Below are positions 48,177-57,682 of a stretch of DNA of 59,385 nt, in pieces. Under the pieces are notes generated by a model that saw only the letters and a list, made by a program, of their open reading frames with translations, was not told the DNA's origin and made no database searches. The DNA comes from Protofrankia sp. CiT1 (lineage in GTDB: Bacteria > Actinomycetota > Actinomycetes > Frankiales > Frankiaceae). How positions within the stretch are numbered: the stretch's first letter is position 1; every line of letters starts with the position of its first letter. The stretch spans positions 1 to 59,385 of the forward strand of contig NZ_CAKJTL010000081.1 of NCBI RefSeq assembly GCF_917627385.1, given 5' to 3'. The position numbers were made by a program, and so were the translations under genes.

Positions 48177-48953
48177 CTACCGAGCCGGCGCCGTGGCGCG
48201 TGGTGCCGGAACCTCGGCTGCCGCGGCGCGGTCCAGCAGCCACAGCGTCCGCTCCCGGCCCTGGGCGCCCGCGGCCGGGATCTCTGGGGGGTAGGCGCCC
48301 GAGAGCGCCCGCGCCACCGCGGCGGTCTTCGCGTCCCCTGCGGCGAGCAGCCAGACCTCACGGGCCGCCCGGATGGCGGGGAGTGTGAGGGTGATCCGGA
48401 CCTGCGGCGGTTTGGGGGAGTCGGGGACGGCGACGGCCGTCGCGGTGGCGTGTACGGCTGGGGAATCCGGAAAGATCGACGCTACGTGGCCGTCCGGCCC
48501 GATGCCGAGCAGCAGCACGTCGAAGGATGGGGCGGCGATGTCCGCGCCCGGCGGGGCGTGTTCGGCAAGCAGCTGTGCGTAGGTGGCCGCGGCCGCGTCG
48601 GCGTCGGCCGCGCTGTCCGGATCGCTCATCGCGAAGACCCGAGCCGGGTCCAGGGGCAGCGCGTCGAGCAGCGCCGCCCGTGCCTGGCCGTCGTTACGGT
48701 CGGGCGAGCCGAGGGAAACGAACCGCTCGTCCCCCCACCACACGTCGACCCGCCTCCAGTCGACCGTCTGGACGGCCGGACTGCCGCGCACCGCCCGCAG
48801 CGTCGCCACGCCGATACCGCCACCGGTCAGCACCACCGACGCGGTGCCGCGGGCGGCCTGCGCGTCCGCTAGGCTGATAATCATCCTGGCGGCTGTCGCG
48901 ACGGCGAGCAGGCTCGCGTCGGGGTGGATGATGACCTCGGCAGCCGCGCCCAT
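48177..48953 (-). CDS. pgl: 6-phosphogluconolactonase
   Basis: Hydrolyses 6-phosphogluconolactone in the oxidative pentose phosphate pathway. 258 residues: VVLTGGGIGVATLRAV, RVDVWWGDERFVSLGSPDRN, FDVLLLGIGPDGHVASIFPD (catalytic region) and ITLTLPAIRAAREVWLLAAG. The start ATG shares a base with the opcA stop (TGATG). Last gene of the tal-zwf-opcA-pgl unit. Confidence 0.93.
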   Translation of the reverse strand: MGAAAEVIIHPDASLLAVATAARMIISLADAQAARGTASVVLTGGGIGVATLRAVRGSPAVQTVDWRRVDVWWGDERFVSLGSPDRNDGQARAALLDALPLDPARVFAMSDPDSAADADAAAATYAQLLAEHAPPGADIAAPSFDVLLLGIGPDGHVASIFPDSPAVHATATAVAVPDSPKPPQVRITLTLPAIRAAREVWLLAAGDAKTAAVARALSGAYPPEIPAAGAQGRERTLWLLDRAAAAEVPAPRATAPAR

Positions 48954-49993
48954 CAGCCCGCCGCCCCCGCGATCGTGCCCGTCTTCCGTGTGATCGTGCC
49001 CGTCGTGCCCGTCGTGCCCGGGCTGTCCACGCTGCTCGCCATCGGGTCGCGCCAGATGTGCTCGCGCACCGGGGAACGAGCTGCCAGCCCCTTGACCGTG
49101 CTCCAGGCGGCCAGCGCATCCGCGTAGGGCCCGTCGTGGTCAAGCCTGCGCAGCTCCTCGGCCAGCAGATCGCCGAGACCGCGTTCGGCCAGCGGCACGG
49201 CCCGGTCGGGCTGGCCGGGCCGTTTCAGCACAGCGGTGCGGGAGTCCTGCCGGGCAACCGTCAGTTCGCCGTCATTAAGATCAAAACGTACTTCGGCAAG
49301 CCCGTGGTGCGACTTCGTCTCCACGCTGACCGGTAGCCCCAAACGGTCGGACAGCCACCCGGACAGCAGACAGACGCTGGGGTCGCGGTCGCCGCCGGCA
49401 ATGGTGGCCGCCCGCGGCCTCTCGGTGAGCGACTCGAAGGCGGCGGCGATCAGGGTCCGCCAGGCGGTCAGCCGCGTCCAGGCGAGGTCGGTGTCGCCGG
49501 GGGCGAAGTCCGCCGCCCGCTGGCGCAGCGCGGCGACGGGATCGTCCGCCGCGGACGTGTCGGTGACTCGTCGGTCGGCGAAAACCCCGAGCGGATCGTA
49601 AGCGATGTGGTCCGGCGGGACACCGTGCCACCAGGTGATCACTGGCGCGTCCGGTGCCAACAACGGCAGGACCACCGACTCCGCGTGCAGGCTGAGGCGC
49701 CCGAACATGCGCATGACCACAGCCTCACCCGGCCCGAGCCGCCCCCCGATGGAGACCTCGGCGTCCAACCGCGAACTGGCGGCGTCCAGCTGGCGCCGGA
49801 CGACGATGAGCAGCCGGCACGGGTGGGCCGCCGCCGCCGTGGTCGCGGCGCTCTCAGCGACACCGACGTGCTTTTCGTCCACCACGACCACCAGGGTCAG
49901 CGCCAGGCCGAAGGCGAGCGCGCCGGCCGAGCGCCGCTCGGCCGCCAACGCCCTGACAACGTCGGAGCCGGTCGTGTCCCACAGGGTCGTCAT
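48953..49993 (-). CDS. opcA: glucose-6-phosphate dehydrogenase assembly protein OpcA
   Basis: Allosteric partner of G6PDH in cyanobacteria and actinobacteria. 346 residues: MTTLWDTTGSDVVRALAAER, HPCRLLIVVRRQLDAASSRL, ESVVLPLLAPDAPVITWWHG and FAPGDTDLAWTRLTAWRTLI are typical. ATG 49993 has GGGAGG upstream and is preferred over the longer frame at 50038. The C-terminal 25 residues (SPGTTGTTGTITRKTGT) are low-complexity, encoded by short CCCGTCGTG repeats. Between zwf and pgl, as usual. Confidence 0.93.
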   Translation of the reverse strand: MTTLWDTTGSDVVRALAAERRSAGALAFGLALTLVVVVDEKHVGVAESAATTAAAAHPCRLLIVVRRQLDAASSRLDAEVSIGGRLGPGEAVVMRMFGRLSLHAESVVLPLLAPDAPVITWWHGVPPDHIAYDPLGVFADRRVTDTSAADDPVAALRQRAADFAPGDTDLAWTRLTAWRTLIAAAFESLTERPRAATIAGGDRDPSVCLLSGWLSDRLGLPVSVETKSHHGLAEVRFDLNDGELTVARQDSRTAVLKRPGQPDRAVPLAERGLGDLLAEELRRLDHDGPYADALAAWSTVKGLAARSPVREHIWRDPMASSVDSPGTTGTTGTITRKTGTIAGAAG

Positions 49994-50006
49994 AGGTCGC
50001 CTCCCT

Positions 50007-50055
50007 GGTCCTTCAGTCCACGGTCCTTCAGAGTCCACGGTCCTTCAGAGTCCAC
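50007..50055. repeat. tandem repeat between opcA and zwf
   Basis: Two copies of GGTCCTTCAGAGTCCAC (50022-50038, 50039-50055) are preceded by a shorter 15-bp copy lacking AG (50007-50021). The array lies in the 122-bp zwf-opcA spacer. Confidence 0.85.
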
Positions 50056-50115
50056 CGGGCGCTCCAGCCGCTGGCGGGGGAGCGATCGCGGTCACCGGCT
50101 TCGCGCTCGCCGGCC

Positions 50116-51648
50116 TCACGGCCGCCGCCAGCGACGCCCGTCCCGGGCGAGCATCTCGTCGGCGGCGGCCGGGCCCCAGCTGCCGGCCCGGTAGCGGAAC
50201 GGGACGGTCCTCGCCCAGTAATCCTCCATCGGGTCGATCACCCGCCACGATTCGATCACCTCGGCGTTGTTCGGGAACAGTGTCGCGTCCCCGAGAAGCA
50301 CGTCGAGGATGAGCCTTTCGTAGGCTTCGGGCAGCGACTCGGTGAACGCCTCACCGAACAGGAAGTCCATGGCGACATCGCGGACCTCCATGGCCGAGCC
50401 CGGCACCTTGGACCCGAATTTCAGCGTCACGCCCTCGTCCGGCTGGACCCGGACCACCAGCTGGTTGTGGCCGAGCTCGGTGGTGTCGGTGGTGTTGAAG
50501 GGCAGGTGCGGCGCTGGTTTGAACGACACGGCGATCTCCGTCACCCGGCGTGGCAGCCGTTTGCCGGTGCGCAGGTAGAAGGGCACACCAGCCCACCGGC
50601 GGGTTTCAATCCCGATCCGGACGGCGGCGTAGGTCTCCGTCCGGGACTCCGCGGGGACGCCGTCTTCCTCGAGATAGCCCTTTACCCGCCGGCCGGCGAG
50701 CCAGCCCTGTTCGTACTGGCCGCGGACGGCGTAGCCGGCGAAATCGGCCGGCAGCGAGACCGCCCGCAGCACCTTGAGTTTCTCGTACCGGATGGCCTCG
50801 GCGTTGAAGCTCACCGGCTCTTCCATCGCGGTCAGCGCCAACAGCTGCAGCAGGTGATTCTGCAGGACGTCACGGGCCGCGCCGGTTTCGTCGTAGAACC
50901 CGGCGCGTGAGCCGATACCGACGTCCTCAGCCATGGTGATCTGGACGGAGTCCACGAAGTGGGAGTTCCAGATCGGTTCGAACAAGGTGTTGGCGAATCG
51001 CAGCGCCAGCAGGTTCTGGACGGTCTCCTTGCCCAGATAGTGGTCGATGCGGAATACGTCTTCGGGGGTGAAGACCTCGTCGACCAGCTCGTTGAGCGCG
51101 CGGGCCGAATCCTGGTCGTGGCCGAAGGGCTTTTCGACCACGACCCGCCGCCAGCCCCCGGACGCCTCGTTGGATGCCATGCCGGTGCGTTGCATCTGCT
51201 TGAGGACGACGGGGAAGGCCGAGGGTGGGATGGACAGGTAGAAAGCCGCGTTCCCCGGGATCCCGTGGGTGTGCTCGAGGTCGAGCAGCGTCTGGGCGAG
51301 GGTGTCGAACGCGTGGTCGTCGTTGAACGATCCGGGGACGAGCTTTATCGAGGCGGCAAGGCGTTCCCACACCTCCTCGCGGAACGGTGTCCGCGCCCCC
51401 TCCGCCGCGGCCTCCCGGATGATTTCCGCGAAATCGCTGTCGGTCCAGTCGCGCCGGGCGAACCCGAGGAGTACGAAACCCGGTGGCAGCAGGCCCCGGT
51501 TCGCCAGATCGTAGACGGCTGGGATGAGCTTCTTGCGGGCCAGGTCACCGGTCACCCCGAAGACCACCAACGCACACGGGTCAGGCAGCCGCGGCAGGCG
51601 GCGGTCGCGCGGGTCTCGCAGTGGGTTGGTGTTCACCGTCGGTGTCAC
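50116..51648 (-). CDS. zwf: glucose-6-phosphate 1-dehydrogenase
   Basis: Oxidises G6P with NADP. 510 residues: ALVVFGVTGDLARKKLIPAV (coenzyme fold), RRVVVEKPFGHDQDSARALN, VFRIDHYLGKETVQNLLALR (the catalytic RIDHYLGK), AVRIGIETRRWAGVPFYLRT and GKRLPRRVTEIAV. GTG 51648 is chosen because AGAGGGGG precedes it and the N-terminus then has normal length; the frame runs on to 51732 without similarity. Confidence 0.96.
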   Translation of the reverse strand: MTPTVNTNPLRDPRDRRLPRLPDPCALVVFGVTGDLARKKLIPAVYDLANRGLLPPGFVLLGFARRDWTDSDFAEIIREAAAEGARTPFREEVWERLAASIKLVPGSFNDDHAFDTLAQTLLDLEHTHGIPGNAAFYLSIPPSAFPVVLKQMQRTGMASNEASGGWRRVVVEKPFGHDQDSARALNELVDEVFTPEDVFRIDHYLGKETVQNLLALRFANTLFEPIWNSHFVDSVQITMAEDVGIGSRAGFYDETGAARDVLQNHLLQLLALTAMEEPVSFNAEAIRYEKLKVLRAVSLPADFAGYAVRGQYEQGWLAGRRVKGYLEEDGVPAESRTETYAAVRIGIETRRWAGVPFYLRTGKRLPRRVTEIAVSFKPAPHLPFNTTDTTELGHNQLVVRVQPDEGVTLKFGSKVPGSAMEVRDVAMDFLFGEAFTESLPEAYERLILDVLLGDATLFPNNAEVIESWRVIDPMEDYWARTVPFRYRAGSWGPAAADEMLARDGRRWRRP

Positions 51649-51800
51649 CCGAACCCCCTCTGTCCGTCCAGAATCATCGTGGGCAGGTTCAGAACCGTCG
51701 CCGGACGGCAACGACGGCAGCAACGGCGGCACCTGTCGCCGCGGGTCCGCAAAGAGCGCCCGAGCCGCCGGCCGCCGCTGGCGGGACGCCTCGCCCCGGG

Positions 51801-52910
51801 TCAGCCGCCGGCGGCGTCAAGCTGGCCCTCCACCGCCGTGAGCAGCTGGTTCCAGGAATCCTCGAATTTCTCCACGCCCTCGCGCTCCAGCACCTCGACC
51901 ACGTCGGGGAAGGAGATACCGAGTTCGGTCAGGCGGGCCATCACCGCGCGGGCGTCCTCATAGTACGGTCTGACCGTATCGCCGCTGACCACCCCGTGGT
52001 CGGCGAAGGCGTGCAGCGTGGCCTCGGGCATCGTATTGACCGTGCCCGGGGCAATCAGTTCCTTGACATAGATCGTATCTGGCAGTGCCGGGTCTTTCGT
52101 GGAGGTCGACGCCCACAGCGGCCGCTGCGGCTTGGCGCCGGCCTTGGCAAGGGCCGACCAGCGCGGGGTCGCGAAGGCCTGCTCGTATCGCTCGTAGGCC
52201 AGCCGCGCGTTGGCGATCGCGGCCCTGCCCCGCAGCGCCCGAGCCCCCTCAGTGCCGATTTTTTCCAGGCGGCGGTCCACCTCGCTGTCCACCCGGCTGA
52301 CGAAGAACGACGCCACCGAGGCGAGGGCGGACAGGTCATGGCCGGCCTGCCGGGCCTGCTCGATGCCGGTCATGAACGCGTCCATGACGGCCTCGTAACG
52401 GTTCAGCCCGAAGATCAGAGTGACGTTGACGCTGATGCCCTGGGCGAGGGTGGCAGTGATCGCCGGTAGGCCGGCGAGAGTGGCCGGGATCTTGATGAAC
52501 AGGTTCGGCCGGTCGACCAGCCACCACAGCGCTCGGGCTTCGGCCAGGGTGCGTTCGCTGTCATGAGCCAGCCGCGGGTCCACCTCGATCGACACCCGGC
52601 CGTCCACGCCCGCGCTGGTCTCGTAGGCGGGGCGAAGTACGTCACAGGCGGCGCGGACGTCTGCCGCGGTGATCGCCCGGATGGCCTCACCGACGTCCAC
52701 TCCGCGGATGGTGAGATCGCGGATCTGCTCGTCATACGCGGACCCGCCGCTGATCGCCTTCTGGAAGATGGTCGGGTTGCTGGTGACGCCGACGACGGCC
52801 CGGGTGCGCATCAGCTCGGCGAGGTTGCCGGTGCGTAGGCGGTCGCGGCTGATGTCGTCGAGCCAGACCGCCACTCCGGCGGCGGAAAGCTGGGCCAAGG
52901 TGTCGGTCAT
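51801..52910 (-). CDS. tal: transaldolase
   Basis: Transfers a dihydroxyacetone unit in the non-oxidative pentose phosphate pathway. 369 residues: [77 protein letters not shown] (Schiff-base lysine in the KIPAT block) and [23 protein letters not shown] 52910 with GGAGAGG upstream is preferred over an earlier start at 52946. About 150 bp before zwf. The transketolase gene that normally precedes tal is absent. Confidence 0.95.
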   Translation of the reverse strand: MTDTLAQLSAAGVAVWLDDISRDRLRTGNLAELMRTRAVVGVTSNPTIFQKAISGGSAYDEQIRDLTIRGVDVGEAIRAITAADVRAACDVLRPAYETSAGVDGRVSIEVDPRLAHDSERTLAEARALWWLVDRPNLFIKIPATLAGLPAITATLAQGISVNVTLIFGLNRYEAVMDAFMTGIEQARQAGHDLSALASVASFFVSRVDSEVDRRLEKIGTEGARALRGRAAIANARLAYERYEQAFATPRWSALAKAGAKPQRPLWASTSTKDPALPDTIYVKELIAPGTVNTMPEATLHAFADHGVVSGDTVRPYYEDARAVMARLTELGISFPDVVEVLEREGVEKFEDSWNQLLTAVEGQLDAAGG

Positions 52911-53493
52911 CGCGGTGTGACGTCCTCTCCACGGGCGTTGGTACATGGTCTGGCACTATCGGGCCGCACCGTACGGGCACGGCCACGCCGACCACCGCGG
53001 CGGCAGCTGCGGGCAGGTCGCGGCCTGCCCACGGGGCACCGTCGCGCAGGCCCCGCCGCCGTGCCGCCATGATGGCTCTACCCTCTCTCGGTCGCCTCAT
53101 CCCAGCGTCCGGATACTCGCGGCAGGGTGGGAAAGTTAGCGAGAACACCATCCTTCCGCTACCTCTGTTTGAGAATTTATTCGTCTGATGTGCGCCCGCG
53201 GCAGCCTTGGGTGATCGAAGGTCGTGTATTGGCGCTGGTCCGGTGCGTCCTGTACCGCGGTCGTGACCCGAAATTGTGATCTTTTCTGGCCGAATAGTGA
53301 TCTTGTTTGTCGGTGGGTCGCGTGCCGGGCACGGCATCCGGCAGTTAGACTCCGACACGTCGTAGAACCATGTTGTGAGCCCCGGCCGCGGGGCCTGAGC
53401 CTGCGCGGGTGCTCTTCCTCTCCCGCCGATCGCGAGGTCGTCCTGTCCGCCTTGGCCGCGTCCACACCGGTTTCCAGCCTGCCGCAGCGGAAC
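52911..53493. promoter_or_regulatory. divergent intergenic region between tal and ctaB
   Basis: About 580 bases without a convincing gene. It should contain the promoters for the tal-zwf-opcA-pgl unit and ctaB. A stem GGGCAGG (53011-53017) / CCTGCCC (53024-53030) is present. In related cluster orders tkt occupies this place; no tkt remnant is readable here. The frame of ctaB stays open to 53224 but shows no family similarity there. Confidence 0.5.
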
Positions 53494-54426
53494 ATGCCCG
53501 CGCAGCCTGAGCCCGGTGGGCCGGCGGGCCCGGTGAAGTCCCGGCGCCCGGCCGGAGCACTGGCCCGCTCCTACCTCGCCCTGACGAAGCCGCGGATCAT
53601 CGAACAGCTGTTGATCACAACTGTACCGGTGATGCTGCTGGCCGAACGTGGTCTTCCGTCCCTGTGGCTGGTGCTCGCGACCCTGGTCGGCGGGACCTTC
53701 GCGGCGGGCAGCGCGAACACGTTCAACTGCTACATAGACCGCGACATCGACGAGGTGATGGCCCGGACGCGCCGACGGCCGCTCGTCCGGGCAAGCGTCA
53801 CTCCGGCGGAGGCGCTGCGGTTCGGGATCATGCTCGGGGTGGCCGCCACGGCCCTGTTCGGTTTTGCTGTCAACTGGGTCTCGGCACTGCTCGCCGACGG
53901 GGCGATCGTGTTCTATGTCTTCGTCTACACCCTGGGGCTCAAGCGTCGTACCCCGTCCAACATCGTCATCGGCGGCGCGGCCGGGTGCTTCCCGGTGCTC
54001 ATCGGTTGGTCGGCGGTGACAGGGACGGTCGGCTGGCCCGCTGTGCTGCTGTTCGCCGTGATTTTTTTCTGGACGCCCCCGCACTTCTGGGCGCTCGCCA
54101 TCAAGTACCGGGACGACTACGCCGCGGCGGGCATCCCCATGCTGCCGGTCGTCGCGTCTGCCGCAGTGGTGACCAGGCGGATGCTCGGCTACTCGTACGT
54201 CATGGTGGCCGCTTCCCTGCTGCTCGTCCCCATCGCCCACACGGGATGGCCGTATCTGGCGGTGGCCGCCTCGCTCGGTGGCTGGTTCCTGTTTGAGGCC
54301 CACCGGCTGGTCCGCCAGGTCCGCCGGGGCGGGGACATCCAGCCGATGCGGCTGTTCCATATTTCGATCACCTATCTGACGCTTCTGTTCGTCGCGGTCG
54401 CGGTCGCGGCGCTCACCGCTTCCTGA
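53494..54426 (+). CDS. ctaB: protoheme IX farnesyltransferase (heme O synthase)
   Basis: Adds farnesyl to heme B to give heme O for terminal oxidases. 310 residues with about nine membrane segments: [40 protein letters not shown] (the N-x-x-D-x-x-x-D polyprenyl-diphosphate site), [36 protein letters not shown] and [23 protein letters not shown] 53494 fits family length; ribosome site weak. It converges on ctaA. Confidence 0.95.
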   Translation: MPAQPEPGGPAGPVKSRRPAGALARSYLALTKPRIIEQLLITTVPVMLLAERGLPSLWLVLATLVGGTFAAGSANTFNCYIDRDIDEVMARTRRRPLVRASVTPAEALRFGIMLGVAATALFGFAVNWVSALLADGAIVFYVFVYTLGLKRRTPSNIVIGGAAGCFPVLIGWSAVTGTVGWPAVLLFAVIFFWTPPHFWALAIKYRDDYAAAGIPMLPVVASAAVVTRRMLGYSYVMVAASLLLVPIAHTGWPYLAVAASLGGWFLFEAHRLVRQVRRGGDIQPMRLFHISITYLTLLFVAVAVAALTAS

Positions 54427-54549
54427 GCTGAGCTGAGCTGAGCCAAGCCGAGCCGCCGACGGCGGTTTCGCCCGCTTCCGCCGGAGCCGGCGGCGCGATT
54501 CTCGCCGTGCATGCCGGCGTTTGTCAGCCGTTGCCGGAAGTTGATGTTT

Positions 54550-55521
54550 TTATCCGACCGGTACCGCGTCGGGTCCGCGCTCGGCCGGCGCGCAGGCGGC
54601 CGGCGCACCGGCGGGCGCGTCCGGAGCCGGCCGTTCGACCATCGCGAGCCAGACCCACAGGGTGATCATCCACAGTGCGGTGGCCCCGGCGATGTGCAGT
54701 TCCACCAGGCCCACGGGCACACCGGTGAAGTACTGGGTGAACCCGATGCCGGCCTGGGCCAGCACGACGGCGGCGAGCACGGTGGTCGCGCGGACGGCCT
54801 CAGCCCGCGCCTCCCCGAGACGGACCGCGAGAACCATTGCGATCATGAGGCCCACCAGCACCATCGCCGCGTCCGCGTGCAACTGCGCGACATTGGTGAT
54901 ATCGAGCCCGAAGCGTCTGGCCTGGGCCGAGTCCCCGCTGTGCGGGCCGGTGCCGGTGACCACCGTGCCGAGCAGCAGCACGGCGCCGGCGACCAGGGTG
55001 AGCACCCGGGCCAGCCAGCGCAGCTCGGGCCGGCCCACGGGGCGGGCCGGGCCGGGGCCCGATCCGGCCCGGCGGTCCAGCACGATGACGTCCACCAGCA
55101 GCAGCATCGACAGCAGGAAGTGACCGGCCACCAGCGCGGGGTGCAACTTGAAAAGGACGGTCAGCCCGCCGAGCAGCACCTGGCCGAGGAAACCCAGCCA
55201 CAGGCCGAAAGAGAGCATGACGAGGTCACGGCGACGGTCGCGCAGCCGCAGGGAGACCAGCGGCAGCAGCAGCATCACCAGTCCGACGGCGACTGTCAGC
55301 AGGCGATTACCGAATTCGATCCAGCCGTGCGCGGAATACTCCGGCCGGGTGACGAACGAATTGTCGCCACAGGTGGGCCAGGTGGGGCAGCCAAGTCCGG
55401 AGCCGGTCAGCCGGACCGCGCCGCCGGTGACGACAATCAGCGCGAGCAAGGCGACGGAGATCCGGGTGAGTCGCCTGAAAACGGTGGGGCTCACTGTCGG
55501 TATTCTTCGCGATGCGTTCAT
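54550..55521 (-). CDS. ctaA: heme A synthase (CtaA/COX15 family)
   Basis: Oxidises heme O to heme A. 323 residues with eight membrane helices: VVTGGAVRLTGSGLGCPTWP with a conserved CPTWPTC cysteine pair, SAHGWIEFGNRLLTVAVGLV (heme-ligand His, E-x-x-N-R-L motif), FKLHPALVAGHFLLSMLLL and VAQLHADAAMVLVGLMIAM. The C-terminal tail is Ala/Pro-rich. Ends 123 bp from the convergent ctaB stop; the gap holds GAGCT pentamer repeats (54426-54442). Confidence 0.94.
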   Translation of the reverse strand: MNASRRIPTVSPTVFRRLTRISVALLALIVVTGGAVRLTGSGLGCPTWPTCGDNSFVTRPEYSAHGWIEFGNRLLTVAVGLVMLLLPLVSLRLRDRRRDLVMLSFGLWLGFLGQVLLGGLTVLFKLHPALVAGHFLLSMLLLVDVIVLDRRAGSGPGPARPVGRPELRWLARVLTLVAGAVLLLGTVVTGTGPHSGDSAQARRFGLDITNVAQLHADAAMVLVGLMIAMVLAVRLGEARAEAVRATTVLAAVVLAQAGIGFTQYFTGVPVGLVELHIAGATALWMITLWVWLAMVERPAPDAPAGAPAACAPAERGPDAVPVG

Positions 55522-55607
55522 CGCGGGTCATGCTACCGTCTGTAGAAGTTAGTGGGTGCGAGGGAGCCGGGCAGGGTGCCGACAGGGTACGCCATGGCCG
55601 TAAAAGA

Positions 55608-56450
55608 TTATTCCCATTTGAAGGTCCGCGCCGCGAGGGCCAGCGAACCGATGGCCCAGGCGAGCAACACGGCGAGATCCGTGACAGGCAGCCCGGCGGA
55701 GCCCCGCAGGACCGCGCGCAGTCCCTCCGACGCCGCGGCCGTGGGCAGCAGCGCGCCCAGGCTCGCCAGCCAGCCAGGCAGCCGGGAGAGTGGGAAGACG
55801 ATCCCGCCCACGAGCAACAACAGCAGGTAGACACCGTTGGCCGCGGCCAGGGTGGCTTCCGCCCGCAGCGTGCCCGCCATGAGCAGCCCGAGGCCGGAGA
55901 AGGCCACCGTCGCCACCAGCAGGAGCAACGCCACCGACAGCGGGGAGCCGTGCGGATGCCAGCCGGCGCCGAGGCCCACGGCGACTATCAACAGAACCTG
56001 GATGATCTCTACGCCGACCACGGCCAGTGTCTTGCCGGCGAGCAGGATCACGCGTGGCAGGGGGCTGGCGCCGAGCCGTTTGAGCACACCGTAGGAACGC
56101 TCGAAACCGGTCGCGATGGCCTGCCCGGTGAACGCCGTCGACATGACCGCGAGGGCCAGGACGCCGGGGACGAGAAAGTCCACCGGCGCACCCGCACCGG
56201 TGGGCAGCACGTCCACGGCGGTGAAGAACAGCAGCAGGCCAACTGGAATGATCATGGTGAGCAGCACCGATTCGCTGCGGCGCAGCGTCAGCTTCATTTC
56301 GATCATCGTCTGCGCCCGCAGCATGGCCGGCCAGCGCGCGGCACCAGGCGCCGGGCGAAGATCGAGTGGGCGCCGGGCGGCTGGTAGCTGTCCGGCCACT
56401 GTCGTCTCGGATGGTGCGCCGGTGCTGGCACCGGCGTCCATGCCGGTCAC
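55608..56450 (-). CDS. ABC-2 type exporter permease
   Basis: 280 residues with six hydrophobic segments, e.g. SVLLTMIIPVGLLLFFTAVD, FLVPGVLALAVMSTAFTGQA and FSGLGLLMAGTLRAEATLAA. MLRAQTMIEMKLTLRRSESV is the typical amphipathic entry. GTG 56450 overlaps the ATPase stop as GTGA; ATG 56441 is an alternative. Works with the ATPase at 56447 as a two-protein exporter. Genes of this type commonly lie between ctaA and suf genes in actinobacteria; substrate unknown. Confidence 0.88.
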   Translation of the reverse strand: MTGMDAGASTGAPSETTVAGQLPAARRPLDLRPAPGAARWPAMLRAQTMIEMKLTLRRSESVLLTMIIPVGLLLFFTAVDVLPTGAGAPVDFLVPGVLALAVMSTAFTGQAIATGFERSYGVLKRLGASPLPRVILLAGKTLAVVGVEIIQVLLIVAVGLGAGWHPHGSPLSVALLLLVATVAFSGLGLLMAGTLRAEATLAAANGVYLLLLLVGGIVFPLSRLPGWLASLGALLPTAAASEGLRAVLRGSAGLPVTDLAVLLAWAIGSLALAARTFKWE

Positions 56451-57388
56451 GGACGCAGCCCCGAGCCGGTGAGTTCCACGAACACGTCCTCCAGGCTGCG
56501 CTGTTCGACTCTGAGGTCCTCGGCCAGTACACCGTTGCTTGCGCACCACGCGGTCACGGCCGCGAGCAGCTGCGGATCGATCGTGCCGTGCACGACGTAG
56601 CGACCGGCGGGCTCCTCGCGGGCGACCGTCCCGTCCGGGAGGGCCAGCACGAGGCGGTCGATGTCGAGACCCGCGGGTGCCCGGAAGCGCAGCTGCCCCT
56701 CGGCGCCGCCGCGGGTCAGTTCGGCCGGGGAGCCCGCCGCCAGCATCCCGCCATGGTCGACGATCACGACGTGGTCGGCGAGCCGCTCCGCCTCGTCCAT
56801 GGCGTGGGTGGTGAGCACCACCGTCACCCCGCAGACACGCAGCTCTTCGACCAGCTCCCAGGTGGCTCGGCGGGCCTGCACGTCCAGGCCGGCGGTGGGC
56901 TCGTCCAGGAAGACGAGCTCGGGCCGGCCCACCAGCGCCATTGCCAGGGACAGCCGCTGGCGCTGGCCGCCGGACAGGCGCCGGTAGGGCGTGCGCGCTG
57001 CCCCGGCCATGCCGACCCGCTCGAGCAGAGAGCCGACGTCCAGCGGGTTGCGGTGATGAGCGGCGAGCAGCGCGAGCATTTCGCCGGCTCGGGCACCCGG
57101 GTAGACCCCGCCAGCCTGGAGCATGACCCCCACCCGAGGGCGCAGGGCGGCCACGTCGCGCCGAGGATCGAGACCGAGCACCCGCACATGGCCCGCGTCC
57201 GCGTGCCGGAAGCCCTCGCAGATCTCGATGGTGGTGGTCTTGCCTGCGCCGTTGGGGCCGAGCAGGGCCGTCACCGAACCGGTTACCACGCTCAGCGACA
57301 GGTTGTTGACGGCCCGAATGGGTTGGCCGGAACGTGGCCAGTAGGTCTTGACCAGGTCGGCAACCTCGACTGCCAGATCCTCCGCCAC
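56447..57388 (-). CDS. ABC exporter ATP-binding protein (DrrA-like)
   Basis: 313 residues: Walker A LLGPNGAGKTTTIEICEGF, Q-loop VGVMLQAGGVYPGARAGE, signature RRLSGGQRQRLSLAMALVGR, Walker B LVFLDEPTAGLDVQARRATW and switch His VVLTTHAMDEAERLADHVVI. The C-terminal RSLEDVFVELTGSGLRP is the DrrA-type tail. GTG 57388 has TAGGA upstream and is preferred; ATG 57430 would add 14 residues. First gene of the two-gene exporter unit. Confidence 0.92.
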   Translation of the reverse strand: MAEDLAVEVADLVKTYWPRSGQPIRAVNNLSLSVVTGSVTALLGPNGAGKTTTIEICEGFRHADAGHVRVLGLDPRRDVAALRPRVGVMLQAGGVYPGARAGEMLALLAAHHRNPLDVGSLLERVGMAGAARTPYRRLSGGQRQRLSLAMALVGRPELVFLDEPTAGLDVQARRATWELVEELRVCGVTVVLTTHAMDEAERLADHVVIVDHGGMLAAGSPAELTRGGAEGQLRFRAPAGLDIDRLVLALPDGTVAREEPAGRYVVHGTIDPQLLAAVTAWCASNGVLAEDLRVEQRSLEDVFVELTGSGLRP

Positions 57389-57631
57389 ACTGGCGATCCT
57401 ACGGACCACTGCGTGCACGGCGCGCGGCATGTCTCGGCCGGCATGTATCGGTGCAGGTAACGGCAGGCACCGGTACGCGAAGGGCCGGGCGGCAGCGAAG
57501 ATCCGGGCGGCAGCAGCCAGGGCGTGTCCCGAAAGCCATCTGGACGCGGCTCCCGATCGAACGACGGCTTCCGAACCACGCCGCAGGTCAGGTCTGATGG
57601 ACCGTCAACCGCGTGGATCGATACCCGCATC

Positions 57632-57666
57632 GGCCACCGGCCACCGGCCACCGGCCACCGGCCACC
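57632..57666. repeat. 7-bp tandem repeat, five copies
   Basis: Five perfect copies of GGCCACC lie just downstream of the BldD-like gene, in the spacer before the ABC operon. Confidence 0.85.
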
Positions 57667-57682
57667 ATCCAGCAGACATGCG

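Noticed and set aside
52945-53139. Possible small gene or tkt remnant between tal and ctaB
   Set aside because: The 64-residue product shows no transketolase motif and no ribosome site, so no remnant is claimed.
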